From Terfezia claveryi (taxonomy: Eukaryota; Ascomycota; Pezizomycetes; Pezizales; Pezizaceae), in NCBI GenBank assembly GCA_015179025.1, contig WHUX01000039.1, positions 248,001 to 312,000 of the forward strand: DNA of 64,000 bases, in the 5' to 3' direction. Positions 50,494 through 60,190 of the stretch are shown piece after piece. The position numbers were made by a program, and so were the translations under genes. Position 1 is the stretch's first letter. Each line of letters begins with the position of its first letter. The notes beneath the pieces were generated by a model that saw nothing but the letters and a program-made list of their open reading frames with translations, ran no database searches and was not told the DNA's origin.

Positions 50494-52600
50494 GCCCCTT
50501 CCCTATATCCCAATTAATCTTCAATGCGTCCCTGCGATTACTGGGTACTAGGAAATGTTCTTCTGTCATTTAAGTGAGTATCGTAGGAAAGAAGCCGCGA
50601 CAGGTACGTGCGAGGTGATTATATCAGGGCGGTGAAGCAGGGTTGGATAAGCTGACAAAATACGCTTCAGAAGCTCTACACCGCAAGGTGAAGGAGCGGA
50701 AACAAAGTCTGAGGAAGGCACTGAGACTGGCTCTTCGACTTTGGCAGGTTTGCAGTACTGGTGTGATGATGGTACGTTAGTGATATGTGACAAGTGACAT
50801 GGAAAATTGACAATGGAAGGTTATGATCATAACGTTACCTATGGCTGACGTCAAGGTCCATCCAGGATCACAGGGGACCCCGGCTTTATCATGCCGCAAG
50901 AGGCAGTCCTCGATGGTATTGGCTATACTGCAAGAGGCAGTGACTACTCTGGCTGGGTTAGCACGAGCGGGCACAGCATAAAAAGTTAACGTTTCCCCAT
51001 AACGTCAAGTTGAAAATTTTGAGCTTATTCAGTGCTGGCATCTGGAAGAACAAGGTAGAGGGATGAAGCACGGTCATGATGAATACGAAAAAGTGTTGGT
51101 GAGCTCAGTCTTGTTCTATACTAACTATGCTGTGGTTTTGCCTCTCTCTAGGTCCCGTCCAGCATTTATCCTTCGTCCTCCTTCATCCCATGACTCATAG
51201 TATCCCCTAGTGTTGCATTAAGAGGATCGCTCGGTATACATAGGAATAATTCATGAAATCACGACCCAGTTTGGGGTTAGGGGAGCCAGTAAGCAAACAT
51301 ATATGTCGTGCTGTGGACAGATATAGGCTGTCTGCCTTGATTCTTCTGGCCAAATGAGCTACTAAAATTCAGCGAGTGCAAACTCAAAATATATCTACCG
51401 ATGGCACAGCCCAAAAGTCCTCACCAATGCCGTCAAGGACAGCCAACCCACCATCGAAGGAAATCTCGAAGAAACTAAACAGTCCTATTCTCAAACTTCA
51501 ATGGGCTGCGGTGAAATTCCACCTCAGCCTTCATAGCGCCTCCCGATAACCAGATGAAGAAATCCTCATCCAAAATGCTTCTGTATCGGAAGACTTACTG
51601 AACACTGCCGGGTGGGCCTCGGAGTAGGCGCATCGGGAAAGCTAGGACAGAAAGAACGAACACCCTGACTGCAAAAGACATCGAGGAGTTTCGCTCAATG
51701 TATTATGACTTTCTGCAGACATGTCATCCAGCTGAGGGTCACTGTACCACCCCCGGCACACTTTTTGGTCCACACCGTTCAACATGAAAGGATGTCTCTG
51801 CGCCAGGACCTCTAGACCCTGGGATGGAACGAGTCGCTTCTCCCAAGATGGAACCTCCAGCGATCTAGAGGTCGGTTTCAAGTGGCTCACCGTTCTGACC
51901 TCTCGCCATTTCACCCACACCGCCAGAGCCAGACCTCCACGCAATCCACATCTAGAGGAACTTGGGATCGGGAATACCGAGTCAGAGGCATAGGATGACA
52001 GCGAAAGATTCTCGTCTATCTTTTAAAGTAGGCGTCCAGGATCTTATCTTTGTACATATCAAAAGCGGTATTCAAAGTTAGACGTGTAGCAAGATTCCTC
52101 CGCATGGGTGTGATGAACTGGGATGTTAGGCATGGTAATGCCTCGTCCCATACATCATTCCACAATTTGAAGTACCCTTTTATAATAAGCGATTCTATTC
52201 CCTAAATATCTACCACGAATTATATATCTCGTTACAGTCAGGTGCTTTATGTTTTTATTGCACCACTGCACCACTGCAACATTCCATAACCCTCCTCTCT
52301 TGTCAATTCTCTTGTCAATTAACAGCACTAAATTCCACAACCCTACAACTAAACAGCAATCAATTCCATCCCACAGTAAACCCAAGGGATTCAACAACCC
52401 TGCAACCATAATACCATGCTCAAGCAGCAACCCCAACTACATATCCATTTCAACCCCTTACCTGCCATCCAAACATCCCCTACTCCCGCTCCATCTAATC
52501 CCCTTCCCCTTTATATATCCATGTCTCCCACATCTCCCATATTCCCATTTCCATTCCTCCTGTCCCACAACCCCCACTCACCACCTTATCTGGGAAAATA
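50494..52600. other. Long stretch without a supported gene
   Basis: Several 60-100 codon frames on both strands (for example 50566-50793, 51642-51944, 51784-51993) have no motif and overlap one another. The last 400 bp are CT/CA-rich on the plus strand and lie 3' of the APH-like gene. I see nothing else. Confidence 0.3.
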
Positions 52601-52607
52601 TATTAGG

Positions 52608-54152
52608 TTAAAATTCCTGCCCACAGAGCTGCAAGAATCCATCCCTTAGGCGATCTATCACCATTTGTTCAGGGAAATCCCCTTCAAATGCCTGAATCAC
52701 ATCATACAAGTAAATATCCTCATCATCATCCAAGTCCCTCGGTCTAGATGCCGTGATACACTTTCGACATAGTGAATGGACGATGCTCTTAATTGAATAA
52801 ACATTTGCCGCTGCAATTTCCAACATCTCATAAATGTGAGAAAATTCAGTGAGTGCCTCTCGCTCACAACCCACCAAGTCCTGCATATATGTAGAATATA
52901 TGTCTCGAAATCGCTCGAGTTCTTCGGGGGAGTTCTCCAGGTCATTGTTCTCAGGATCATGAGGATCATAGTGATACACCACAGGGTGCCACTCACGGGA
53001 GAGCCAGGATGGATATCTCTCATTTCCAATGCAGAGAGGGGAGGTTGTAGCTCCATCCCAGTCGATGATGCTCAAAATACGACATTCACCGTCGTTTGAT
53101 ATCATGATATTGTCAAGGTCCAGGTCTGGGTGACATAGAACAAACCGATGTCCATGTGGTCCTAGTTGAAAGTTCGCGATAGACTCAGGGATCCATTTAA
53201 TGAGCTGTCAGAGAATCCTATGCAGATGAATGGCGCTAGTGTTGGAAGCCTGCAAATAGAGAAGCCCGAGAAGATAAGACTTGGTATCCGAGAATGGCCC
53301 GATATCGCGGTACTTTTGTGCCACCACATCTGGGGATGGTTCTGCTTGACTTTCCGCTAGCATGTCAGGGACCCTGAGAGGGTCAATGCTTATGGGCCAA
53401 TCTCTGCCGTCCTTGAAATCCAACATCCCACATTGGTCAAATCTAAATTTCCCCAGTTCGAACATGTATTCAGCTACTGCCTTAAGCCACCTGACTCTTC
53501 GTTCTTCCAACTGCTCTTCACTCAGCTGCTCGTATCCACCTGGTTTGGCAAACCATTTTGTCAGCATAGTGATGCCATTAATGAACTCCATCGCAATATA
53601 AGGAGCGTTAATGAGGTTATCAAGGTGGCAGTCAAAGGCATAAACCTCTGGTACTGGGATTTTTGTATATTTCCGAATAAACCTCATTGTATTCACCTCG
53701 GACCGAAGCTTCCTTCCGCTTGCTTCAATCCATTCCGGCAAGTTCCCGATGAAAGGGATCTTGAAAAGCCACTCTGTACTGTCGGAGAAGGTAACACGGT
53801 ACAAGATATTGTAGGTACCGATCATGGGTCGTGGACTGACAGTGCATGTGAGGGGGTTACAGGTGTCACCGCCAAACAGGGCAGTTCTGAGAGAGATGGC
53901 AAGCTCAGGGAGATTTTCAAGTTGGAGGTGTGAAAGCAGAGGACGAAAGATGAAAAGCTCGTCTTCCTCTTCAGTTTCCCTCTTTGGTTCCTCCTGGCCC
54001 TTGTTGGTTCCACTTTGTATTCCCCAGGCATTTTCACTTGCTGGATCCTCTCCTTGGATTGCCATGAGCACTTGTGGCTCCATGAGTCTGTACCGTGGGG
54101 CTGTAACGTTTGAGATTTTGAGAGATGGATATAGTTCTGTTACTGTATCCAC
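52608..54152 (-). pseudogene. APH-type phosphotransferase with one in-frame stop
   Basis: Fungal aminoglycoside-phosphotransferase-like kinase (protein-kinase-like fold). Small-molecule substrates are suspected for this family but rarely known. The frame of 514 codons is continuous except for TGA at codon 315 (53208-53210). N-lobe: VTFSDSTEWLFKIPFIG with the likely ATP-binding Lys at 131, and EVNTMRFIRKYTKIPVPEVY. C-lobe after the stop: CHPDLDLDNIMIS (catalytic loop, H341/D343) and IIDWDGA (metal-binding D364). Everything else is in one frame and well conserved, so this is either a very young pseudogene, a sequencing error or stop readthrough. No GT-AG intron that removes the stop and keeps frame was found. 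Confidence 0.8.
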
Positions 54153-54396
54153 TTTGGTGCGTTAAGGTATCAAGGGGAGTATGTGTATTGGTGTTTCTCC
54201 AACTGAAGGTCTTGGCCTCAGTAATGGGAAGTAAGCAATTTGTTGCCACCTCTTGTGAATCGTAGTATTGAAGACCTTCGATGAGAGTTCTAGGGCCAAT
54301 TCCATGGGAAGGCTGTGAAGGGGGCTGTGTAGTCTCAATCAGACCAACCAGGCTAATGGGAAGGGAGATTTGCCACTAATTCAAATGACCTGAATA

Positions 54397-54463
54397 CAGA
54401 GATCTCTCGTTACAAGCATACTTCAACTGGTCCGGAGCGTATGCTTGTAACGAGAGGTCTCTG
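54397..54463. mobile_element. 67-bp foldback element made of Pogo-like terminal repeats
   Basis: Two 25-bp arms (CAGAGATCTCTCGTTACAAG.. and the inverse of CAGAGACCTCTCGTTACAAG..) differ at one base, with only 17 bp between them. TA lies on both sides (54395-54396, 54464-54465). The arms match the terminal repeats of the MITEs at 35433 and 49230. It is almost nothing but ends, about 250 bp upstream of the APH-like gene. Confidence 0.85.
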
Positions 54464-54465
54464 TA

Positions 54466-54849
54466 GCCGCTGCCTTATTTTCCTTCTCTTTCATCGCTTG
54501 CTTGCCGACGGCCTGTAAGATATTCCGCTGTAGCCAACCGAGCTTTGGTCAGAATTCTTCTATCATGTTGACCTTCTTTTTGCTTGTGGAGTTCATCATG
54601 TAACTAATCAGTCTTTGGCTCTAGGACTCTGATATGTGCTTCTGCCCGAAAGCCCCCTCGTATCTCCTAGTCCATCTTATCTTTATATGAAAAATCATGC
54701 TCAAACATTGCTTACCTACTCCTCGCATGTTTGCCAATACAGACTTTTCTGAAATGCCATCTTAAAGATCATCAGACACTCTATCAGAGTCATCCGGCTC
54801 TCGACACACTGGATCAAATGTTCTTCCTAGTCTCATGCCAAGACCTTCT
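54466..54849. other. Unassigned stretch
   Basis: No gene or repeat recognised. The antisense frame 54762-55109 crosses the inverted repeat at 54850 and has no motif. Confidence 0.3.
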
Positions 54850-54878
54850 GGCGCTCGAGCGTAGCGAGAGTCTTGGTT
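54850..54878. repeat. 29-bp inverted repeat, left copy
   Basis: Exact reverse complement of 57146-57174. Contains GCTCGAGCGTAGCGAGAG, itself rich in short palindromes. The two copies lie 2.27 kb apart around the helicase-like relic and part of the HNH relic. Confidence 0.85.
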
Positions 54879-54935
54879 TAATCGAGTTTTTTGATTGGTT
54901 AATTTGAGTCTAAGTGCATTTACTGCAAACCTCGT

Positions 54936-55232
54936 GTGCCGTGCGTCTATGTAGCCGACAAAACATTCTGTGCGTCTAAGTTGCACAAGGGGAAAGTCTC
55001 TGAGAAGTCTAGTCCTGGTAAGGAAAAAGATGTGGTGGGACTTGGTATGGGTAGTCAGATTGCTTTTAATGGTATGGTATTTATGGCTGATGAGATTTTG
55101 AAAGTTCATACTGACGTATTCATGGTTCTAGAGCTGGATGCTGATATGGATCGAGAGGATGAAGGGGATAGCAGTATCCAAGAGGATTATGAGCTAAAGA
55201 AGGAGGATGCCACCAAAGATTACCATGACTAG
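54936..55232 (+). CDS. Hypothetical acidic protein fragment
   Basis: A 98-residue frame. Just upstream, in the same frame, the reading KCIYCKPRVPCVYV looks like part of a Cys-rich zinc-binding motif. Within the frame LHKGKVSEKSSPGKEKDV is basic and the end (DADMDREDEGDSS, KKEDATKDYHD) is acidic. It lies between the two 29-bp inverted repeats together with the helicase-like relic and may belong to the same lost element. No family recognised. Confidence 0.3.
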   Translation: MPCVYVADKTFCASKLHKGKVSEKSSPGKEKDVVGLGMGSQIAFNGMVFMADEILKVHTDVFMVLELDADMDREDEGDSSIQEDYELKKEDATKDYHD

Positions 55233-55651
55233 GAGGCATAAGACTACCAACTAGTAGTATATATGGCTTCATAATAGGTCTATTCCTTCACTCTTCGGCT
55301 GTTGTAGCCAGGATTGGTGTTCTTTTGCTTTCCATGCTCTACCTAAGATACTTAGCTAGAATCAATTATAGTTGCTTGAACTAGACAAAGTCGTATTGCT
55401 ATAGGAAATTACTATGAGGTAGTTATCATGTCATAACAATGATCCGATATAACAGATTCATATTTGATGATATCATTTGAGAGTTGGTCATTTATTTGTT
55501 CATAGGCTGTTTGGATCAGCTTCTAAATACCCGTCGAAGTTAATCTAAGTAGAGTCTAGACGTGTTTCGGTAAGAGCCAACGACTAAGACTGCTACCTAA
55601 TGAACAGTGCACTTGATGTAAGTATGGCATAATTTTAATATAGTAGGGATA

Positions 55652-56026
55652 ATGGACATACGAGAACCAAACCACTTCATTCAAGCACATACAACCCAAT
55701 CCTACTACATCTATCCTGTTTACAACAAACTTTACATAGTTGGGATTGAAGCAAGGATGGAAACATTCTTGGAGAGTCCTACAAGCTTCAATTGCGATAC
55801 CGATAACGTTTACGGTCAAGTCAGCAGAGCAAAACAGTACTTCGATGCAGGCAGCGATGACGCAGGTAGTGACGATGCAGGCAGCGACGATGCAGGTAGC
55901 GATAATGCAGGCAGTGACGACGCAGGCAGCGACGACGCAGGCAGCGACGACGATGGGCTCCACTTCGATGCCCACTTCGACACGGACAGCAACAACAATC
56001 AGCCCTACAGGAAATTCTCCGCTTAA
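55652..56026 (+). CDS. Hypothetical protein with Asp-Ala-Gly-Ser repeat
   Basis: A 124-codon frame with a non-repetitive N-terminus (RMETFLESPTSFNCDTDNVY) and then seven units of DDAGS (55845-55955, a 15-bp period GACGATGCAGGCAGC with sub-variants). The acidic repeat resembles in style, but not in sequence, the Gly/Ser/Asp repeats elsewhere. It could be a real small gene or the 5' part of the helicase-like relic, which follows 10 bp later in another frame. Confidence 0.35.
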   Translation: MDIREPNHFIQAHTTQSYYIYPVYNKLYIVGIEARMETFLESPTSFNCDTDNVYGQVSRAKQYFDAGSDDAGSDDAGSDDAGSDNAGSDDAGSDDAGSDDDGLHFDAHFDTDSNNNQPYRKFSA

Positions 56027-56034
56027 ATAGAATA

Positions 56035-56498
56035 TAGGATGGAACAAGCGAAAGTTGCCATGGGTGAAAGACACTACGAAAAAGAATAGGAGGACTTTGG
56101 GGGTGGTAGGAGTGAATGTAGTTGCAAAAGCTCATAGTAGTGGACAAAGTGGCCAAGCACGAATAGTTGAGGATATTCAAGAGGAAGATAGCTAGTTTGA
56201 AAGTGATATAGAAGATGACAACGATGAGGTTTTGCCTGCTGGAAGTCCTTTATTTGATAAGATTACCTACAAGTACAGAAATCTTGAAGAGCGGCAGGCC
56301 ACGCGCATCAAGAGAGCAGAAAGTATTGCTGAAGGGCTGTACAAAATTAAGTTAAAGGACTGGCAGGTGAGTATACCTTGGGATTTGAAGGAAAGCAAGG
56401 ATATTATATGTGTTGTCGGCATGGGAGCAGGCAAGACCATAATTGTAGTTATGTATTTAGCACTCGGTGGAGATTATATTCTGTTTATTTCTCCTTAA
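56035..56498 (+). pseudogene. Helicase-like (RecQ-type) N-terminal fragment, copy 1
   Basis: One frame with a single TAG near 56191 gives SGQARIVEDIQEED, DNDEVLPAGSPLFDKITYKY, RNLEERQATRIKRAES, LKDWQVSIPWDLKES and IICVVGMGAGKT (56403-56438). The order, a Q-motif-like KDWQ followed by ..D.I...GMGAGKT, is that of superfamily 2 RecQ-like helicases carried by some fungal mobile elements. The frame ends at 56498 just after the Walker A lysine helix; Walker B and the rest are missing. An inverted copy of its first 140 bp follows at once. Confidence 0.6.
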
Positions 56499-56504
56499 TT
56501 TGGT

Positions 56505-57015
56505 ACAGCTCTTCAGCAATACTTTCTGCTCCTTTGATGCACGTGGCCCGCCACTCTTCCAGATTTCTGTACTTGTAGGTAATCTTATGAAGTAAAGGAC
56601 TTCCAGCAGGCAAAACCTCGTCATCGTCATCTTCTATCGGCTAAGTCCGTTAGTGACAGCATGGGGCGTCGTCTCGGGTTCAATTTTGTATGGTACTTCG
56701 CGCGGGTCTGGCAGATTAACTTGCCTTACCCTTCAATCCACCCGGGTTTCCGGGTGGCTCCTCATGGCCCCCCTAACGGGGCCGCATAAGCAGTAACTAG
56801 TTTTAAAAAAAAATTAAAAAAAATCGTCATCTTCTATATTACATGTAAGCCTATGTTTCATTGACACTGACCTATATACTATCCTATACCAAACATGGAG
56901 TTGGCCCTGCCTAAGTCGAAATATTTCTCACATACTTTCTCAATCACCTTGTCTAAGTTGCATTGACTGACAGCTGTACCCAGTGCATCCACATTGTCCA
57001 CTTGGAGCTCACACA
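56505..57015 (-). pseudogene. Helicase-like fragment, inverted copy 2
   Basis: Read on the minus strand: CELQVDNVDALGTAVSQCNL, DKVIEKVCEKYFDLGRANSM (about 57010-56890), then, after a LINE tail, IEDDDDEVLPAGSPLLHKIT, RNLEEWRATCIKGAES and IAEELYQI (56637-56505). The second part is an inverted, slightly diverged copy of 56206-56345. This copy keeps upstream sequence that copy 1 lacks, showing the two derive from a longer gene. The arrangement is a foldback with a loop of about 160 bp. Confidence 0.6.
56638..56823 (+). mobile_element. LINE-A tail with 14-bp target duplication
   Basis: A 186-bp insertion of the tail alone, flanked by TCGTCATCTTCTAT at 56624-56637 and 56824-56837. It starts CGGCTAAGTCCGTTAGTGAC and has both hairpins in perfect form: CCACCCGG-GTTT-CCGGGTGG and GGCCCC-CCTAAC-GGGGCC, then TTTTAAAAAAAAATTAAAAAAAA. 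The cleanest copy for defining the tail. Confidence 0.92.
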
Positions 57016-57067
57016 TCATTTGGGGGTGACGTCGAGCTGGACGTCGGTTGTTGGGTCGATTGTTTAT

Positions 57068-57773
57068 TTACATTACATTAGACCTAAGGTGTATTTGGCA
57101 TGGCACTTCGTTGCTAACATACAAAAATTGCTTAGCCGACATTTGAACCAAGACTCTCGCTACGCTCGAGCGCCCGTCCGTACCATCTTTATCGACATCA
57201 AAAACTATAATCTTGTACTTACTTGTGTCCAATCTTACAAATTGGTACAATGAATAATATATAGAGTCACATAAACTGCTCACATCTGGGTTCACCGATA
57301 TCAAATACTTATCAAATGCCTGATGCACATCCGCTTTAAGCAGAAACCCATTCTGACACATAAGTGATTTTCAACAGCCCAACAGTTTTCATCCATGTCC
57401 ATAATCCAACTCCTGTTGTTCCACTCGATCCACAAACTTTTGTTCTCTATTGTAAAGATATAAGCAGCTTTAAAGGGGCGGCATTGTGGATAACCCCAAT
57501 AACACATCTTCCACCCCGAGCTCGTATCCCACTCGAAACACATCGTCACGGCCTGACATTAAATGACTGTAGTTGCAACCCCTCAGCACTGATTGTGATT
57601 GAACCTATCTGCTCTATTAATACCTGACCAGGAGGCATCTCAGGCACTGTACCTCTGCAATAAATATCATACCTCCCAAATAGCAGACGACTGTACCTGG
57701 TGGTTACGATTTTGCCCAAGGTTAGATGTTGAGCTCGTATAGGACCCTCGGTAACAATAACGACCCCTAGCAT
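57068..57773 (-). pseudogene. Broken HNH endonuclease-family gene
   Basis: Fungal HNH_2-type nuclease relic. The N-terminal frame (57546-57773) has RYDIYCRGTVPEMPPGQVLI. The middle frame (57301-57549) ends DMDENCWAVENHL. The third (57068-57361) starts CQNGFLLKADVHQAFDKYLI then SVNPD and YKIIVFDVD. The pattern (N)G.LL..D.H..FD...I..NP, with the metal-binding His in DVHQAFD, is that of the expanded fungal HNH family of unknown role. Two frameshifts and a TGA at 57546 inactivate it. The 29-bp inverted repeat (57146-57174) lies inside its 3' part. Confidence 0.6.
57146..57174. repeat. 29-bp inverted repeat, right copy
   Basis: Exact reverse complement of 54850-54878, starting AACCAAGACTCTCGCTACGC. 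Confidence 0.85.
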
Positions 57774-58166
57774 CTGGAGGGAATTTGCTTCCGTAACCGA
57801 CGCGCTCTGTATGAGTCCGCCGAGGGCAGCACCGCCAGGCTTGCTAGCGTAAAATTATAAAATTCGATACATGTTGGATTCAATTGTCATAGTAAAACAG
57901 TAATCGCGGTAGGTGCCACAATGAGGCTCTTGTGACCAGGTGTACTAACCTGACGTTTGCATGTTAAGTTTCCGGAGTAACTCAGTCGGCCAAGGATCAC
58001 AATTAAATGGGGTTCGAGTGGAGAAGACCACCTCGCTGCGAGATCACAAACGACATACCAAGATAAACTGGCAAATGTTTTTACACCCCGCCATATTGTG
58101 GACAATGTGGAGCCTGAAATAAAGTATTAATGAGGATTTGTTATATCAGAAACCTTCGTTGCTTTG
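57774..58166. other. Intergenic stretch with a tRNA-like pair of boxes
   Basis: No protein gene supported. TAACTCAGTCGG (57976) resembles an A box and GGTTCGAGT (58012) a B box of RNA polymerase III, spaced about 35 nt, too short for a whole tRNA. Probably chance or an eroded tRNA-derived fragment. Confidence 0.25.
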
Positions 58167-59312
58167 TTACAATCCAATCCCATATTCACCGCTTCTGCAT
58201 TCTCCACCCTCTGTCGTGGCAACCGCCTCTGGCATCTTCCTCCGGTTTACATTCCATTCCTCCACTTCCGTGTTCTTCAACATAATCTGCCCTGTTTGCT
58301 GCCTCCCAGTTCCCCTGATGAATGCATCCTCTATCGTGTGATGGCCTTCATGAGTCTCATTGCCGGATATCAAACCTGGCTGTGGATTATTATTTACATA
58401 GTCCAAAACCGCGTCGAGCTGGGGTGGGGCGATGAAACATTGTAGCCCTGTGCTTATGCCACCGTATGGGGCCATGGAGAAAGAGGATGAACATTGAGTC
58501 TGGGGTAGGTTGGAATTAGTTTGCTACAAAGATTATCATGTCGATGGTCAGAATGTGTGGAATGTCAGAGATATCATCAGTGAGAAATTTCTTACCTCCC
58601 AACCATCAACACCCGCTTGGAATTTTGCAGACACCTTGCACGCCTCACAGGTCTCCTCCTCAAGCCCCACCACACCCTCTAATCCCATGTCGAAATAATA
58701 CTCCTGGAGTGGGATTTGGTCCAAGGTGTCCAAATGAGTAGTGAATAATCCAGACGCTGTAGTGCACTCCTCATCAGTAGCGATAAGGGGGTTTTCGTTA
58801 TGACCGACCATGGAACTGCCGGAAGTATCGAGGAGTTGTCCACCATCGCTGAACTGAGCGTAATTGCAATGTTCGACAACATTTTCAGGATTGACAAAGG
58901 GAAGGTTGTTCCAGTTCTTGAAGATTTCTTCCATATTAACCAACTGACTGCCGCCGTAACTTTGGGACACTTGTTCAATGTCGGTGGCCGACGGGCAACT
59001 AGAGATGTCGTTAAGATTGACAAAGGGAATGTCGTTCCAGCTCTGGAGAATTTCTTCCATATTAACGAACTGACTGCCGCCGTAACTTTGGAGGAGTTGT
59101 TCGATGTCGGTGGCCGACGGGCAACCAGAGATGTCGTTAAGATTGACAAGCGGAAGGTCGCCACAACTTTCCACGAGCTTGTCAATGTCGATGAGGGGAG
59201 GGTCGCCAGGCATTTGAATGCACTGTTCCATATACCCCACAGGATCGGAGTAACTTTCGGGATTCCCGCTATCAAACATCGTGATCAAGTGTTGAGTGAT
59301 TGATACAGTCAC
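58167..59312 (-). CDS. Two-exon hypothetical protein with 42-residue repeats
   Basis: Exon 1 (59312-58596, 239 codons) ends WE/GTAAGA. A 72-nt intron (58595-58524) has branch-like TCTGACC and TTTGTAG. Exon 2 (58523-58167) keeps phase, giving 357 residues. Residues 54-95 and 96-137 are near-identical 42-residue repeats (NLNDISGCPSATDIEQLLQS, SYGGSQFVNMEEIL), and a third decayed unit follows. The protein is acidic and rich in Asn/Asp/Ser. It has no signal peptide or domain that I recognise. The matched splice sites and in-phase joining argue for a real gene. Possible roles (scaffold, transcription factor activation region) cannot be chosen from sequence. Confidence 0.65.
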
Positions 59313-59859
59313 CAGGCGGAGTCGGTAGATGTGTATGATATAAAGGGTTGAGGATTGGGTGAGTAAGTACGACGCAATCCTCGGGCGTAGCTATGAGAAC
59401 ACGGAATGTTACCTCACCATGACACACCTAGTCTGGTTGGCACAACACCTCCAGACTATATGACACACCTCCTTCACGTTACCATCTCAATCTGGCATTG
59501 TCCCCCTTACGGGACCGCATATGAGTGATCTATTATACTAGTTTTTTTTTTTTTCAGCCAGCTATAGCGCCATTGGTCAATTGGCTATACTCGCGTGTGG
59601 TTCCTGTGATCTAGAAATTTCTCTATTATATACTGAACCGTGCCAAAACTCACGGCGTATACGATCTATACCCCTGTCCCTCCGTCCACGAATATCTAAC
59701 TCCGATTACATTTGTCATATCAATAGACCTTCCGACTCTACATTCAGCTATCTTTTAGAGAGCTGATGGTAACCCATGTTAAAACTAGTCTCGATCGTTA
59801 AAACGCACATCCAATACAACCCGGATATTGCTGTTGTGCCAACCGTTGTCCGGCAAAGC
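59313..59859. other. Intergenic stretch with mobile-element fragments
   Basis: Holds the terminal-repeat motif TAGTCTGGTTGGCACA at 59429, a LINE-A hairpin fragment (GTCCCCCTTACGGGACCGC near 59499-59517) and a T-run at 59542-59555. No gene supported. Confidence 0.4.
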
Positions 59860-60190
59860 CGGCCGTATGTCGGGTTGAGTCACCTCTTTTTCTCTGGTTG
59901 CCACCCGCAATCCTTGCATTTTCTTGCTTCTGATTGGTTGAATATACACATCTGTAATGGGGCAATGAACTGGATTATGATATAGAGAGAGATTGGCTCC
60001 TGCTGCTGTCCGGCGAACCCGCTGTCTGGCGAACCCGCTGTCTGACGAACCCGCTGTCCGGCGACAATATTCAGCTGAACTCGCACACACGCAAACACCT
60101 TACGTCCGCGTATACAAAATCGTCTTACGTTCGCACGTACGCAAGTATTTTCCGTATGTCGGGTTGAGTCACCTCTTTTTTCTCACAGAC
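59860..60190 (+). repeat. Dispersed repeat F with 17-bp minisatellite
   Basis: CCGTATGTCGGGTTGAGTCA occurs twice (about 59866 and 60151), flanking TTGCTTCTGATTGGTTGAAT, a run of four GCTGTCTGGCGAACCC-type 17-bp units (60002-60062), and a CACACGCAAACACCTTACG region. The whole block matches 22018-22210 inverted. Confidence 0.65.

Noticed and set aside
57068..57773. A link between the HNH relic and the SRA genes as a methylation-dependent restriction system
   Set aside because: Bacterial SRA-HNH restriction enzymes are single proteins or neighbours; here the two lie about 30 kb apart with many unrelated elements between, and each fits a separate fungal family.
57976..58022. tRNA-like A and B boxes
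   Set aside because: The spacing is too short for a tRNA, no acceptor or anticodon stem can be drawn, and there is no poly(A) tail for a SINE.
58679..59303. Antisense frames of 167 and 198 codons across the 42-residue repeats
   Set aside because: They mirror the two-exon minus-strand gene, whose splice sites and phase support it; the repeats keep several frames open.
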